DNA of 64,000 nt from Aliidiomarina iranensis (GCF_003987135.1 NZ_PIPJ01000011.1:1-64000), one strand, 5' to 3'; positions 28,032-38,322 are shown, counted from the stretch's first letter. Notes: generated by a model from the letters alone, not told the origin. Translations and numbers: made by a program.

Positions 28032-28071
28032 AGAATTCTATACGTTTAGCCATCTAAATGTCTACACCTCT
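28032..28071 (-). promoter_or_regulatory. MetJ-like operator array over the metY promoter
   Basis: Five contiguous 8-mers start at 28032, 28040, 28048, 28056 and 28064: AGAATTCT, ATACGTTT, AGCCATCT, AAATGTCT and ACACCTCT. Each matches 6 of 8 positions of the MET box AGACGTCT. On minus they overlap a promoter TAGACA (28064-28059), 16 nt, TATAGA (28042-28037). MetJ with S-adenosylmethionine binds tandem MET boxes cooperatively, so methionine repression of metY is likely. The rest of the 363-bp metY-RND gap (28072-28357) is AT-rich and shows nothing else definite. Confidence 0.7.
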
Positions 28072-28357
28072 TTTATCAAGTTTACTTTATTTGTTCGCTG
28101 CTTGGCCAAAGCTCAAATAAAACAACAGTAAAAATTATTTCGATACAGTGGTGAGATTTACCAATTAATTCAAAGAAGTTGTGCTAAATTCGCCACCCAC
28201 GTGTCAGTGAAGTGGAATGAAAACAATAAAAACAACGAAATAACATGCAGTTACTGTTTTTGGCATGGATTTCGCATAAAACCAGTAAGACATTCTGTAT
28301 GAACACCAAATATCAATCTGCAAATGTAGTGTTAACTTAATTAATGGAACTAACCTA

Positions 28358-29425
28358 ATGAACACCGCCAAAATTAGAATCTTTGCCTTACTTCTAGCCC
28401 TACCCGTTGCGCTTTTCGGCTGTGGTAATCCAAGCACCGCAAACTCCGTTGAATCCGAGCCCAAAGAAACCGAACGCGGCGTGCCTGTTGAAGTGCAAAA
28501 GGTAGCGCGCGGCACTGTGCGAGCGAGCATTCAAGCTAGCGCTATTTTAGAGGCTGAAGAAGAAACTGATGTAATCGCCCGAGTGAGCGGTATTGTAGAA
28601 GAGATTTTGGTGGAAGAAGGCGATTTTGTTGAACAAGGCCAAGCTTTAGTTCGGTTGGAATCTTCACGTTATCGCTATAGCCGCGATCAGATTGCCGCAG
28701 AATTAAGAGGCGTTACTCAAGAGCTTACCCGGATGCGCCAGTTAGCTGGCCAGCAAATGGTAAGCACCGAGCAAGTTGAACGGCTGCAATCGCGCCACGA
28801 TGCGCTCTCTGCTCAGTTACAAATTGCCGAACTTGATTTAGCAGAAGCAGTTATTCGTGCACCAATTTCTGGGCATATCGCCGAACGCTTTGTAAAAACT
28901 GGCAACATGATTCAAGCCTATCAACAAAAAGCACTGTTTCACATTGTGAACGACACCACTTTGCGAGCCACAGTGAATCTACCAGAGCATGCACTGGCTA
29001 ATATCGAGGCTGAGCAAGAAGCCGATTTGGAGTTACAAGGTGTGGGCCAAAATAATCATATTTCAGCACAAGTAACTCGCGTTAGCACAGTAGTTGATGC
29101 TACTTCAGGAACCTTCCGAGTGGTGCTCTCGATTCCCAATTCCGAGCAAAAACTGCGTGCTGGTATGTTTACTCGAGTGAATCTACATTACGCACAAAAA
29201 CACGATGTTGTGCGAATTCCTCACCATGCACTAGTGAATATTGACCAAGCAAGTTATGTATTTATCGCCAATGAAAACAAAGCTCAACGCTTAGCCATTA
29301 CTACTGGTATTCGAGAAAATGGTTGGATAGAAGTAACCGAGGGTTTGGATACCGGCGCAGCTCTTATTGTTACCGGCCAAAATACGCTACGAAACGATGC
29401 GTTGCTAGAAGTGATTGAACTTTAA
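28358..29425 (+). CDS. RND efflux periplasmic adaptor lipoprotein
   Basis: 355-aa membrane fusion protein (HlyD/AcrA family). The lipobox LFGC ends a lipoprotein signal peptide, with the modified Cys at residue 22. The order is: barrel-sandwich start (VIARVSGIVEEILVEEGDFVEQGQ at about 73-96), a short helical hairpin (about 100-165), then beta-barrel and membrane-proximal parts. It links the two inner-membrane pumps downstream to an outer-membrane channel encoded elsewhere. First gene of a three-gene operon, 39 nt before the first pump. No regulator is adjacent. Confidence 0.92.
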   Translation: MNTAKIRIFALLLALPVALFGCGNPSTANSVESEPKETERGVPVEVQKVARGTVRASIQASAILEAEEETDVIARVSGIVEEILVEEGDFVEQGQALVRLESSRYRYSRDQIAAELRGVTQELTRMRQLAGQQMVSTEQVERLQSRHDALSAQLQIAELDLAEAVIRAPISGHIAERFVKTGNMIQAYQQKALFHIVNDTTLRATVNLPEHALANIEAEQEADLELQGVGQNNHISAQVTRVSTVVDATSGTFRVVLSIPNSEQKLRAGMFTRVNLHYAQKHDVVRIPHHALVNIDQASYVFIANENKAQRLAITTGIRENGWIEVTEGLDTGAALIVTGQNTLRNDALLEVIEL

Positions 29426-29464
29426 TCACAGCCCACTAACAACAATAATTCAAGGAAGCTATAA

Positions 29465-32400
29465 ATGAGCGCATCTACACCTAAAGCTAAGGGTATCGCC
29501 GCCCTTGCGGTTCGCCGCCCTGTAACTATCATAATGTTTACCCTAGCTATCGTTCTATTTGGATTCGTTGGCTTAGGCCGGTTACCGGTAAATCTGTTAC
29601 CTGATTTAAGTTACCCCACGCTTACCGTGCGCACCGTATATGCTGGAGCCGCACCTAGCGAGATAGAACAACTGATTAACCGCCCTATTGAAGAAACCTT
29701 AGGCACGGTAAAAGGGGTACGCACCATCACCTCATATGCGCGCTCTGGGCAATCGGATATCGTTTTAGAATTCGTGTGGGGCACCAATATGGATTTCGCC
29801 GGTATCGATATTCGTGAAAAGCTCGATATGGTGATGCTCCCGCTTGATATCGAGAAACCCACTCTGCTGCGCTTTAACCCAAATCTAGAGCCTATTATGC
29901 GATTGGCACTAAATCGTGAAGAATCTGCAGGAAGCCCTTGGCAACTGCAAGAACTCCGCCGTTATGCAGATGATGAGTTGAAACGCCAAATTGAGAGTAT
30001 TCCTGGCGTTGCCGCTGTTCGAACGGGTGGTGGTTATGAAGATGAGATACAGGTTTTAGTTGATGAATATCGGGTAAGCCAACTCAATATTGATATGCAA
30101 ACCATTATCAACCGGTTGCGTGCAGAGAACATGAACCAATCGGGTGGCCGCATTGAAACCGGTACGCAAGAATTCTTAGTGCGTACGGTTAATCAATTCC
30201 AATCGCTTGAAGATATGGAAAATATCTACATCGCTAGCCGTGATGGCACCCCAATTCAACTGAAAGATATTGCACAAATTCGCAGTGGCCATAAAGATCG
30301 CACCGCCATTAGCAGAGTAAATGGCCGCGAATCCATAGAGCTAAACCTCTATCGGGAAGGTGACGCCAACACGGTAACGGTAGCCGATGCTGTTCGCGCT
30401 CGCCTACCGGCTTTGAACAAGCAATTGCCCGCCGATTACAGTATTGAACTCCTTGCCGATCAATCAACCTTTATTCGCAATGCAATCGCGGCTGTAAAAC
30501 AGAATGCACTTTTCGGCGGCTTATTGGCCATGGGGGTTATTCTATTATTTCTTCGCAAAGTTGGCCCCACGGTTATTATTTCTTTAGCCATTCCGGTATC
30601 GATCATTGCTACCTTTTTATTCATGTTTATGGGCGGGTTAAGTTTAAACTTAATGTCGCTTGGTGGTATTGCCCTTGCGGTGGGGTTGCTGGTTGATAAC
30701 GCCATTGTTGTTTTAGAAAATATCGATCGCCGTAAACAACTGGGTGAAGATAATAAAACCGCCGCCATATTTGGTACGCAAGAAGTAACCGGCGCGGTTA
30801 TTGCTGCCACCTTAACCACTCTTGCGGTTTTCATACCGTTAATTTTTGTTAGTGGCATGGCCGGTCAACTGTTTACCGATCAAGCTCTCACCGTAAGCTT
30901 TGCATTAATCGCATCACTTTTTGTTGCCTTAACTTTAATCCCGATGCTTGCGAGCCGGCAGTTCCGTAAACATGCCCAATTAGAGCAAGCGCAAATACAA
31001 CAAGAGCAAACCGCCACTCAGCCAACAGCACCAACAGCGCCCCCAACCCGCCGTAAGCTGTTGTTTTGGCTGGGCTGGCCATTTCGCATGCTCAGCAAAA
31101 CACTGTTTTACTGGCTGCCACTGGCTATTCTTCGTGTATTTCGTATAATTTTCGCAAGTATTGCCAAGGGTCTTGGCTGGCTTGCTCGGCCGATTGTTTA
31201 TCTATTTGATAAAGGCCTAAACGGAGTAAGTAATTTACACGCGAGTAGCCTTGCGCGAATGCAAACCAAACCCTGGGCGTTTTTCTCTCTTTTCACCGCG
31301 CTTACCATCGCATGTTTCGCTCTGGTACCGCGCTTGGGAGCAGAACTCATACCCCAAATGGAGCAGCGGGAATTTTATGTGGATATTGAACTTCCCCGCG
31401 GCACACCTATTGCACGCACTGATGAGTTTCTTGCCAGTATCGCTGAACACTTAAGCCATGATAGCCGCATTGAGCGCACATACTCGGTTGCGGGCTCCGG
31501 CTCGTTAATGCAAGTGCAAGCAAATCAAGGTGGTGATTTCTGGGGCCGCTTTCACATAGTGACTAAAACAACGATAACTGCGGAAACTCGCGATGCATTG
31601 ATTGATGATTTAAGGCTCTATTTGCAGCGCCAGCCAGATGTGCAAGCGCGTATTGATTTCCCTGAACTTGTAAGCATCGATATGCCCATGATTGTTGAGC
31701 TCTATGGTTATGAACTGAACGACCTACTCACAAACGCCGAGCAAATTAGCACGCGCTTAGAGGAAGATGCCGCGTTTACCGATGTGCGTAACGGCCTAAC
31801 ACGGGGCCAACCCGAACTCGAAATCATATTTGATCATGCTCGATTAGCTTGGGTAGGTTTAACCGCAGCCGATGTTGCCCAGGTAATAAGCACGCAAATT
31901 GGTGGCCAAATTGCTACCCAATATAGCTTACAAGATCGACAAATCGATATCCGCGTTCGCTTACCGGACCATGTGCGCCAAGATCCGAATTTAGTTTCAC
32001 AACTAATCATCAACCCAGGTAGCGATGTTGAGCTACCACTCTCAGCCGTAGCTGAAATTAAAAGCACGGTTGGCCCGAGTGAAATTACTCGGTTATCACA
32101 ACAGCGAGTAGCGCTTATCAGTGCCAGTGCAGCCGGCGATTTACGCTCAGCACAGGCGAAACTGGAACAAATAATCAGCGATGTACGCTTGGCACCCGGT
32201 ATTACCGCGCATATTGGTGGCCAAAGTGAGCTATTGGAGCAATCTTATAATTCGCTTCTACTCGCGCTTGGGTTAGCGATCTTTTTGGTTTACTTAGTAA
32301 TGGCTTCACAATTTGAAAGCTTCGGCCACCCACTATTGATTATGTTTTCGGTGCCTTTAGCTGCTGCCGGCTCAATTGTAGGTTTGTGGTTAACCAACAC

Positions 32401-32806
32401 GCCTCTCAGCGTTGTGGTTTTCATTGGTTTAATTATGCTCGCCGGTATAGTAGTTAATAACGCTATTGTGTTGATTGATCGTATCAATCAATTACGCACT
32501 GAGGGAACACCCAAGTTGAAAGCCATTCAACAAGCCGCAGCGCAACGTTTGCGGCCAATTTTAATGACAACATTAACAACTGTTCTGGGGTTATTACCGT
32601 TAGCCTTGGGTATCGGCGAAGGCGCGGAGCTGAGCGCTAGCATGGCCATTGCAGTAATTAGTGGCTTGTTATTTGCTACCTTACTTACCTTATTGTTCAT
32701 TCCTTTGGTGTATCAACTATTCGATCGTAAGAATTTCAACTTAGCGAATACCAATGATGAACTGGCTACCCACGATTCTGCGCTAAGCGGAGGCTCTCAT
32801 GAGTAA
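29465..32806 (+). CDS. RND efflux transporter permease, first pump
   Basis: 1113-aa inner-membrane proton-driven pump (AcrB/MdtB/hydrophobe exporter type) with about 12 membrane helices in two homologous halves. Conserved features are AVRRPVTIIMFTLAI at helix 1, the proton-relay region VGLLVDNAIVVLEN in helix 4, and a TTLTTVLGLLPLALG segment late in the protein. Between helices 6 and 7 is an extra stretch of about 70 residues (roughly 500-590): Gln/Thr/Pro-rich, then aromatic and hydrophobic helices. It accounts for the extra length. Overlaps the second pump by 8 bp. Confidence 0.93.
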   Translation: MSASTPKAKGIAALAVRRPVTIIMFTLAIVLFGFVGLGRLPVNLLPDLSYPTLTVRTVYAGAAPSEIEQLINRPIEETLGTVKGVRTITSYARSGQSDIVLEFVWGTNMDFAGIDIREKLDMVMLPLDIEKPTLLRFNPNLEPIMRLALNREESAGSPWQLQELRRYADDELKRQIESIPGVAAVRTGGGYEDEIQVLVDEYRVSQLNIDMQTIINRLRAENMNQSGGRIETGTQEFLVRTVNQFQSLEDMENIYIASRDGTPIQLKDIAQIRSGHKDRTAISRVNGRESIELNLYREGDANTVTVADAVRARLPALNKQLPADYSIELLADQSTFIRNAIAAVKQNALFGGLLAMGVILLFLRKVGPTVIISLAIPVSIIATFLFMFMGGLSLNLMSLGGIALAVGLLVDNAIVVLENIDRRKQLGEDNKTAAIFGTQEVTGAVIAATLTTLAVFIPLIFVSGMAGQLFTDQALTVSFALIASLFVALTLIPMLASRQFRKHAQLEQAQIQQEQTATQPTAPTAPPTRRKLLFWLGWPFRMLSKTLFYWLPLAILRVFRIIFASIAKGLGWLARPIVYLFDKGLNGVSNLHASSLARMQTKPWAFFSLFTALTIACFALVPRLGAELIPQMEQREFYVDIELPRGTPIARTDEFLASIAEHLSHDSRIERTYSVAGSGSLMQVQANQGGDFWGRFHIVTKTTITAETRDALIDDLRLYLQRQPDVQARIDFPELVSIDMPMIVELYGYELNDLLTNAEQISTRLEEDAAFTDVRNGLTRGQPELEIIFDHARLAWVGLTAADVAQVISTQIGGQIATQYSLQDRQIDIRVRLPDHVRQDPNLVSQLIINPGSDVELPLSAVAEIKSTVGPSEITRLSQQRVALISASAAGDLRSAQAKLEQIISDVRLAPGITAHIGGQSELLEQSYNSLLLALGLAIFLVYLVMASQFESFGHPLLIMFSVPLAAAGSIVGLWLTNTPLSVVVFIGLIMLAGIVVNNAIVLIDRINQLRTEGTPKLKAIQQAAAQRLRPILMTTLTTVLGLLPLALGIGEGAELSASMAIAVISGLLFATLLTLLFIPLVYQLFDRKNFNLANTNDELATHDSALSGGSHE

Positions 32807-35800
32807 GATCTCTGAACTCAGTGCGCCGCTTGCCAGCTTTGCCCTTAAGCGTCCGGTTACTGTGTGCATGTTCTTTTTGAGTTTTCTGATTCTAGGGCTC
32901 GTATCCAGCCGCATGCTGCCTTTAGAAAAGTTTCCCGGCATCGATATCCCGCAAATTGTGGTTAATGTGCCCTATCGCAGCTCTACTCCGGCGGAAGTGG
33001 AACGCTTGATTACCCGGCCTTTGGAGGAGGCGCTAGCCACTTTACCGGGAATTCAAGAAATGCGCTCAAACTCAGCGGAAAACGGCGCCGATGTAGTACT
33101 CAATTTCGCTTGGAAAGATAGCGTTTCCGCACGCAGCATTGAAGCGCGAGAACGAGTGGAGAGTATGCGTCATTTATTACCCGATGATGTTGAGCGTGTA
33201 TTTATCTTCCAATTTAATACCGAAGATATGCCAGTTATGCAGCTAAGGATTTCCAGTCAGCAAGATTTATCGTTAGCGTGGGAACTTCTTAATCGTCAGT
33301 TAAAACAGCCTCTTGAACGTGTTGAGGGCATCTCGCGTGTGGGGCTATATGGCGTGCAGCAACGAGAAATTATGCTTCGCTTAAATCCGGAAGCATTAAG
33401 TGCTACCGGCCTCTCGGTAAATGCTATTACCGCCAGGTTAAACGAAGCTAACTTTACGATGTCGGCTGGCTATCTAGAAACTGATTACGATCGTATTTTA
33501 GTGAAACCAGCAGGGGAATATCGAAACCTTGATGATATTCGTACCCTGCCGATCACACCTGATCTCAGCTTGGGCGATATTGCGGAGGTTAATTATGAGC
33601 TTCCACGGGCCACTGATGGCCGCAGTTTTAATCAAAGCTTTGCCATTGGTGTTGATATCTACAAGGAATCGAGTGCGAATTTAGTAGATGTAGCGCGTGC
33701 AGCGAGCCAGTTAATTGATGAGGTTTCAAATAGCCCTGAATTTTCAGGTATTAATCTAATGATGATGGATAACACGGCAGAAAGTGTAACGACATCGTTA
33801 AGTGATTTGCTAAAAGCTGGTGGTTTCGGAGCCTTGTTATCGATCGTTGTTCTTTACCTGTTTTTACGTGATTGGCGTACAACACTGATCATTGTCGTTT
33901 CAGTACCCATTGCTATTTGCCTTACTCTTGGGGTGATGTATTTGTTGGGGTATAGCTTAAACATTCTCTCTATGATGGGCCTTATGCTTGCTATTGGTAT
34001 GCTTATCGATAACGCGGTGGTAGTTACCGAAAGTATTCAGCAGGAACAGCAAGCAACCGGTAAAGTGCAAGATAAAGCTACTGTAATAGCCGGAACAAGC
34101 CGTGTGTCTCTGGCCATTATCGCCGGCACACTCACCACTGCAATCGTGTTTTTACCTAATATATTCGGCGAAACTGACCAAATTACAATTTTCCTTGAGC
34201 ATGTAGCCATTGCTATTTGTATTTCGCTATTAGCTTCGCTGTTAATAGCGCAAACGCTTATCCCCATGCTACTCAGTAAAATTAAATTAAATATCTCAGC
34301 AGAACCGCCAAAGGCGGGAATTATCAAGCGAGGGTATCTACACAGCCTGCGTTGGTCGCATCGCCATCCGAGGCTCACAACTCTTTTCACACTTCTTATC
34401 ATGGCTAGCACCGTAGTGCCCTTCTCAAACGTGGGGAGTGACGAAACAGATGTGGCTTATAACGATCGCCTGTTTATCAATTACCACATCACCGGCCAAT
34501 ACAAACTTGAGGAGGTAGAGCGGGAAGTTACAGCTTTAGAAAGCTACCTTTACGCAAATAAAGAGGCATTAGAGTTGGAGCATGTGTATAGCTACTATAC
34601 CCCCGGCTATGCCATGTCTACTCTACTTCTAAAACCCGACCGCACACTTTCGGTAGCTGAAATTCAGCAACGCGTTCGCGACAATATGCCCCCTTTACCT
34701 CGCAGCGAGCCTGTATTTGGTTTTCGTGGTGGTGATAATAATGGTGTGCAAATCACACTGCAGGGCCGCTCAACGCAAGAACTTGAAAACATCGCTGATA
34801 GTTTAATTCCGATGCTATCTCGGATTGATGGCTTAGCAGATGTGCAAACCGACGACAACAACGCCAAAAATGAATTACGTATTCACATTGATCGTGAACA
34901 AGCAGAACGCTTTGGTTTAAATAGTGCACAAGTTGCAGAGCAAATTGGCGTAGCTTTGCGTGGCAGCAACCTGCGCTCCTTCCGCCATAACCCCGAAGGT
35001 GATATGCGTATTCGCGTTATGTTCCCTGAATATTTCAGCCAATCTCTTGCTGAATTAGAGCAAATGGTGGTGGCACGAGTTGGTAATACGCTGATTAATC
35101 TAAACCAGATAGCTCGCATTGAAGAAGTTGAGCAGTTGGGCAATATCCGCCGGTTTGATCGACAAACCGCAGTGCGGATAAATGCCAACCTAAATGATAT
35201 GACCATGGCAGAGGCACGCACAGCCATAAATCAAGTTATGGCGAACGTGCAACTACCTGATGGTTATCGTTGGAGCCTCGATGGTGGATTTCGCGCTCAG
35301 CAACGGCAAAACTCCATTATGCTAGTAAATATGCTTTTAGCTGTGGCGATGGTTTACATGGTTATGGCCGCTTTGTTCGAATCGCTTTTACTGCCCTCTG
35401 CAGTAATTGGCTCATTAATTTTAGCCATTACCGGTGTATTTTGGGGGTTATGGCTCACTGGTAATGGTATCGAAATGATGGCCTTAATCGGCATGTTAAT
35501 TTTGATGGGTATTGTTGTGAATAACGGCATTGTATTGGTGGATGCCATTAATCAGCTCGTGGATGAAGGTTACGTATTAGAGAATGCAATTCTGGAGGCG
35601 GCCTCTCGCCGTGTGCGCCCAATTTTAATGACAGTAGCCACAACTATTCTTGGTATGGTGCCCCTAGCCCTCGGCAGCACTCAAATTGGTGGTGATGGCC
35701 CGCCTTACACACCTATGGCCATTACTATTATTAGCGGTTTAGCATTTAGTACGCTTACTAGCTTATACTTTGTTCCTCATGCCTATAGCCGCCTGCTATA

Positions 35801-35888
35801 CTGGCGCTCGCATTGGGGCAAGGTGTGGGAACGTTCTGGTAGGCCACTACGCCGCCAGAAACAGCCCGCAAACCAACACTCCCGTTAG
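32799..35888 (+). CDS. RND efflux transporter permease, second pump
   Basis: 1029 aa, normal RND length. Helix 1 is FALKRPVTVCMFFLSF. Helix 4 has IGMLIDNAVVVTESI. The late TVATTILGMVPLALG motif is present. Two different RND pumps with one adaptor and overlapping frames suggest a heteromeric pump such as MdtBC, or two pumps sharing one adaptor. The substrate is not predictable; antibiotics, bile-like detergents or lipids are all possible. A strong terminator follows at 35903. Confidence 0.93.
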   Translation: MSKISELSAPLASFALKRPVTVCMFFLSFLILGLVSSRMLPLEKFPGIDIPQIVVNVPYRSSTPAEVERLITRPLEEALATLPGIQEMRSNSAENGADVVLNFAWKDSVSARSIEARERVESMRHLLPDDVERVFIFQFNTEDMPVMQLRISSQQDLSLAWELLNRQLKQPLERVEGISRVGLYGVQQREIMLRLNPEALSATGLSVNAITARLNEANFTMSAGYLETDYDRILVKPAGEYRNLDDIRTLPITPDLSLGDIAEVNYELPRATDGRSFNQSFAIGVDIYKESSANLVDVARAASQLIDEVSNSPEFSGINLMMMDNTAESVTTSLSDLLKAGGFGALLSIVVLYLFLRDWRTTLIIVVSVPIAICLTLGVMYLLGYSLNILSMMGLMLAIGMLIDNAVVVTESIQQEQQATGKVQDKATVIAGTSRVSLAIIAGTLTTAIVFLPNIFGETDQITIFLEHVAIAICISLLASLLIAQTLIPMLLSKIKLNISAEPPKAGIIKRGYLHSLRWSHRHPRLTTLFTLLIMASTVVPFSNVGSDETDVAYNDRLFINYHITGQYKLEEVEREVTALESYLYANKEALELEHVYSYYTPGYAMSTLLLKPDRTLSVAEIQQRVRDNMPPLPRSEPVFGFRGGDNNGVQITLQGRSTQELENIADSLIPMLSRIDGLADVQTDDNNAKNELRIHIDREQAERFGLNSAQVAEQIGVALRGSNLRSFRHNPEGDMRIRVMFPEYFSQSLAELEQMVVARVGNTLINLNQIARIEEVEQLGNIRRFDRQTAVRINANLNDMTMAEARTAINQVMANVQLPDGYRWSLDGGFRAQQRQNSIMLVNMLLAVAMVYMVMAALFESLLLPSAVIGSLILAITGVFWGLWLTGNGIEMMALIGMLILMGIVVNNGIVLVDAINQLVDEGYVLENAILEAASRRVRPILMTVATTILGMVPLALGSTQIGGDGPPYTPMAITIISGLAFSTLTSLYFVPHAYSRLLYWRSHWGKVWERSGRPLRRQKQPANQHSR

Positions 35889-35902
35889 CCTACGTAATTG
35901 AA

Positions 35903-35947
35903 AACGATGTAGTGCCTTGGTTATTCAAGGCGCTACATCGTTATTTT
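35903..35947 (+). terminator. terminator of the RND operon
   Basis: AACGATGTAGTGCCTTG and CAAGGCGCTACATCGTT form a 17-bp stem with one wobble and a 6-nt loop (35920-35925), followed by TTATTTT. It lies 15 nt past the second pump and just before the EamA gene. An ATG inside the stem (35917) is therefore an unlikely start for that gene. Confidence 0.9.
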
Positions 35948-35958
35948 GGAGCAACCGC

Positions 35959-36816
35959 ATGCCAGTATTAATTTTAATCACTATCGTATGGGCGTTTAGC
36001 TTCTCACTCATTGGTGAATTTTTATCACGTGATGTGGATGCTTACATTGCTGTGTTTATCCGTATGATTCTGGCGCTATGTTTATTGTTACCCTTTTTAA
36101 AAGTGAAGCATGTTTCCGCGCCCATTCGTGTGCGGTTAATGCTGATTGGTGGCATTCAAATTGGCTTGATGTATCTTCTGCTTTACCATGCCTTTCTCTA
36201 TCTCAGTGTGGCAGAAGTGTTGCTCTTTACCATTTTCACCCCGCTCTACATCACCTTAATTGATGAATGGCTGTTAAACCGAAAACCGTTACCACGAATC
36301 TGGTGGTTAGCTGCCGCGCTTTCGGTGCTCGGCGCCGGGCTCATTCGCTATCAGGGCCTGAGTAGCGAATTTATTACCGGCTTCTTGCTGATTCAAGGCG
36401 CTAATATTTGCTTTGCTACAGGGCAAGTAGCCTACAAACGCTTACCGCTGGGTAAGGCCAAACAGCAAATTGGCGTGTATGCATTATTCTTCCTTGGTGC
36501 CACCCTTGTATCCGGCATTGGTATGCTGTTATTTGCTGATTACAGCCGTTTACCTAGCACCTGGATACATTGGTCAGTTTTATTATGGTTGGGCTTTGGC
36601 GCTTCTGGTGTTGGCTATTTAGCGTGGAGCATTGCCAGTAAAAAGGTAAACATTGGCCAACTGGCAACAATGAACAATGCCCTGATACCCGCAGGTTTAC
36701 TGGTTAACTTTATTTTGTGGGGGCAAAACGTGCAATGGGGTTCACTAATTTTGGGCGGCGCCATTATTCTTTTTGCCGTTTGGCTTACCTCACGAAACTC
36801 CCTCAGCAAGCCCTAA
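35959..36816 (+). CDS. EamA/DMT family transporter
   Basis: 285 aa, about ten membrane helices in two EamA repeats, an inner-membrane carrier of the drug/metabolite superfamily. Helix 1 begins right at the start (MPVLILITIVWAFSFSLIG). I chose the ATG at 35959 because GGAG lies 8 nt upstream and the earlier in-frame ATG sits in the preceding terminator. The late motif WSIASKKVNIGQLATMNNALIP is typical of the second repeat. Substrates in this family range from amino acids to purines and cannot be told here. Confidence 0.88.
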   Translation: MPVLILITIVWAFSFSLIGEFLSRDVDAYIAVFIRMILALCLLLPFLKVKHVSAPIRVRLMLIGGIQIGLMYLLLYHAFLYLSVAEVLLFTIFTPLYITLIDEWLLNRKPLPRIWWLAAALSVLGAGLIRYQGLSSEFITGFLLIQGANICFATGQVAYKRLPLGKAKQQIGVYALFFLGATLVSGIGMLLFADYSRLPSTWIHWSVLLWLGFGASGVGYLAWSIASKKVNIGQLATMNNALIPAGLLVNFILWGQNVQWGSLILGGAIILFAVWLTSRNSLSKP

Positions 36817-36864
36817 GCAAAGGCGCCTCTTGATTGCGCTAGTTGCGCTTCTGCTGTATCCTTG

Positions 36865-36903
36865 CCGCTGTTTTGAAAGGTTCATTTGAGCCTTTCGCAG
36901 CGG
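36865..36903 (+). promoter_or_regulatory. structured 5' leader of rhlE
   Basis: CCGCTG (36865-36870) pairs with CAGCGG (36898-36903), and inside it GAAAGG (36875-36880) pairs with CCTTTC (36891-36896) around a 10-nt loop. The stem sits in a 140-nt leader before the helicase start. It lacks a U-tract, so it is not a terminator. RNA-helicase genes are sometimes controlled through leader structure, so autoregulation is an idea to test. Confidence 0.35.
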
Positions 36904-36956
36904 GCGGAGCCAAGACATTCTCAGCGCTCGCACTCACCAAAGAGATTTTGTATTAA

Positions 36957-38210
36957 ATGAGTTTTGCTTCTCTGGGCCTTTGCGCCACTATTCTCGAAGC
37001 CTTGCAATCCGAAGGCTACACCACGCCAACACCCATTCAAGAACAAGCGATTCCCGCAGTGCTCGCGCGCCGCGATGTAATGGCCGCTGCGCAAACCGGT
37101 ACAGGAAAAACAGCTGGTTTCACCTTGCCGATGTTGGAGATCCTAAAAGATGGCGAACGCGCAAAGCCAAATGAAGCGCGCGTGCTGATTCTCACCCCTA
37201 CCCGCGAGCTAGCGGCACAAGTAGGAGAAAGCGTTGAAACTTATGCAAAAGGCTTAAACTTAAGCTCTGCGGTTGTGTTTGGTGGCGTGAAAATCAATCC
37301 ACAAATGATGAAACTGCGCCGAGGCGTTGATATTTTAGTGGCTACCCCAGGCCGCTTGCTCGATCTTTATCAGCAAAACGCAGTACGCTTTCCAAAGTTA
37401 GAAATTCTTGTTTTAGATGAAGCCGATCGCATGCTCGATATGGGCTTTATTCATGATATTAAACGCGTTATTAAAGTTTTACCGCCAAAACGTCAAAATT
37501 TATTGTTTTCCGCCACATTCTCAGATGAGATTCGAGAGCTTGCGAAAGGCTTAGTGAACGATCCAGTAGAAATATCGGTAAGCCCGCGTAATACCACAGC
37601 AGAGCGCGTAGAACAGGTGGTTTATCCGGTTCCAAAAACGGAAAAGCCAGTACTACTCATGGCCTTGTTACGGCAACTAGATTTACCCCAGGTGCTCGTA
37701 TTTACCCGCACCAAGCATGGTGCTAATCGGTTAGTTAAGCAGCTTGAGAGCAGTGGATTTTTGGCTACCGCGATTCATGGCAACAAAAGCCAAAGCGCGC
37801 GCACGAAGGCTTTGCTTGAATTTAAAACCGGTAAGGTACAAATTCTTGTAGCCACTGACATTGCGGCACGTGGCCTCGATATTGATCAACTGCCATTTGT
37901 AGTGAACTACGATTTACCCCAGGTTGCGGAAGATTACGTTCACCGTATCGGCCGTACGGGCCGGGCTGGTGCCAGTGGAAACGCGATTTCACTTGTAGAA
38001 GGCGAAGAATTGAAACTCTTAAGAGCAGTTCAGCGCTTAATTAAACAAGAGATTCCACAAGCCTACTTAGAAGGCTTTACCAAGGTGGATTTGTCCAAAG
38101 CTAAGCCACTTCCAAAACCCGCACGGGGCGGCAGCGGCCATAGTTCAGGACGCCCGAGTGGCTCTGGTGGCGCTCGATCGGGTAACCGTAGCCAAGGCGG
38201 CCGTGGTTAA
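36957..38210 (+). CDS. rhlE: DEAD-box RNA helicase, RhlE-like
   Basis: 417 aa. All helicase motifs are present: Q motif ([14 protein letters not shown]), I (AAQTGTGKT), Ia (PTRELAAQ), Ib (TPGRLLD), II ([12 protein letters not shown]), III (SATFS), then ARGLDI and [10 protein letters not shown]. The C-terminus after residue ~380 is a short Gly/Ser/Arg-rich tail likely to bind RNA. It unwinds RNA during ribosome assembly or decay. RhlE is the best-fitting subfamily by length and motif spelling; other DEAD-box members cannot be fully excluded. Single gene, with hairpins downstream. Confidence 0.92.
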   Translation: MSFASLGLCATILEALQSEGYTTPTPIQEQAIPAVLARRDVMAAAQTGTGKTAGFTLPMLEILKDGERAKPNEARVLILTPTRELAAQVGESVETYAKGLNLSSAVVFGGVKINPQMMKLRRGVDILVATPGRLLDLYQQNAVRFPKLEILVLDEADRMLDMGFIHDIKRVIKVLPPKRQNLLFSATFSDEIRELAKGLVNDPVEISVSPRNTTAERVEQVVYPVPKTEKPVLLMALLRQLDLPQVLVFTRTKHGANRLVKQLESSGFLATAIHGNKSQSARTKALLEFKTGKVQILVATDIAARGLDIDQLPFVVNYDLPQVAEDYVHRIGRTGRAGASGNAISLVEGEELKLLRAVQRLIKQEIPQAYLEGFTKVDLSKAKPLPKPARGGSGHSSGRPSGSGGARSGNRSQGGRG

Positions 38211-38227
38211 ACATAGTGTAATCATGA

Positions 38228-38261
38228 CCGGTTAACCGTTTTTGCGAAAAAACCTAACCGG
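38228..38261 (+). other. inverted repeat downstream of rhlE
   Basis: CCGGTTA (38228-38234) and TAACCGG (38255-38261) are perfect complements, with CCGTTTTT and AAAAAAC partly pairing inside. It sits 18 nt past the rhlE stop and has no U-tract after it, so it is more likely a 3'-end stabilising hairpin than the terminator, which lies at 38323. Confidence 0.4.
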
Positions 38262-38322
38262 CTAATCTAAAGCGCTTGCTTTTTCACGGAATAAGCGCCA
38301 TAAATAGAGAAAGATTTAAAGC

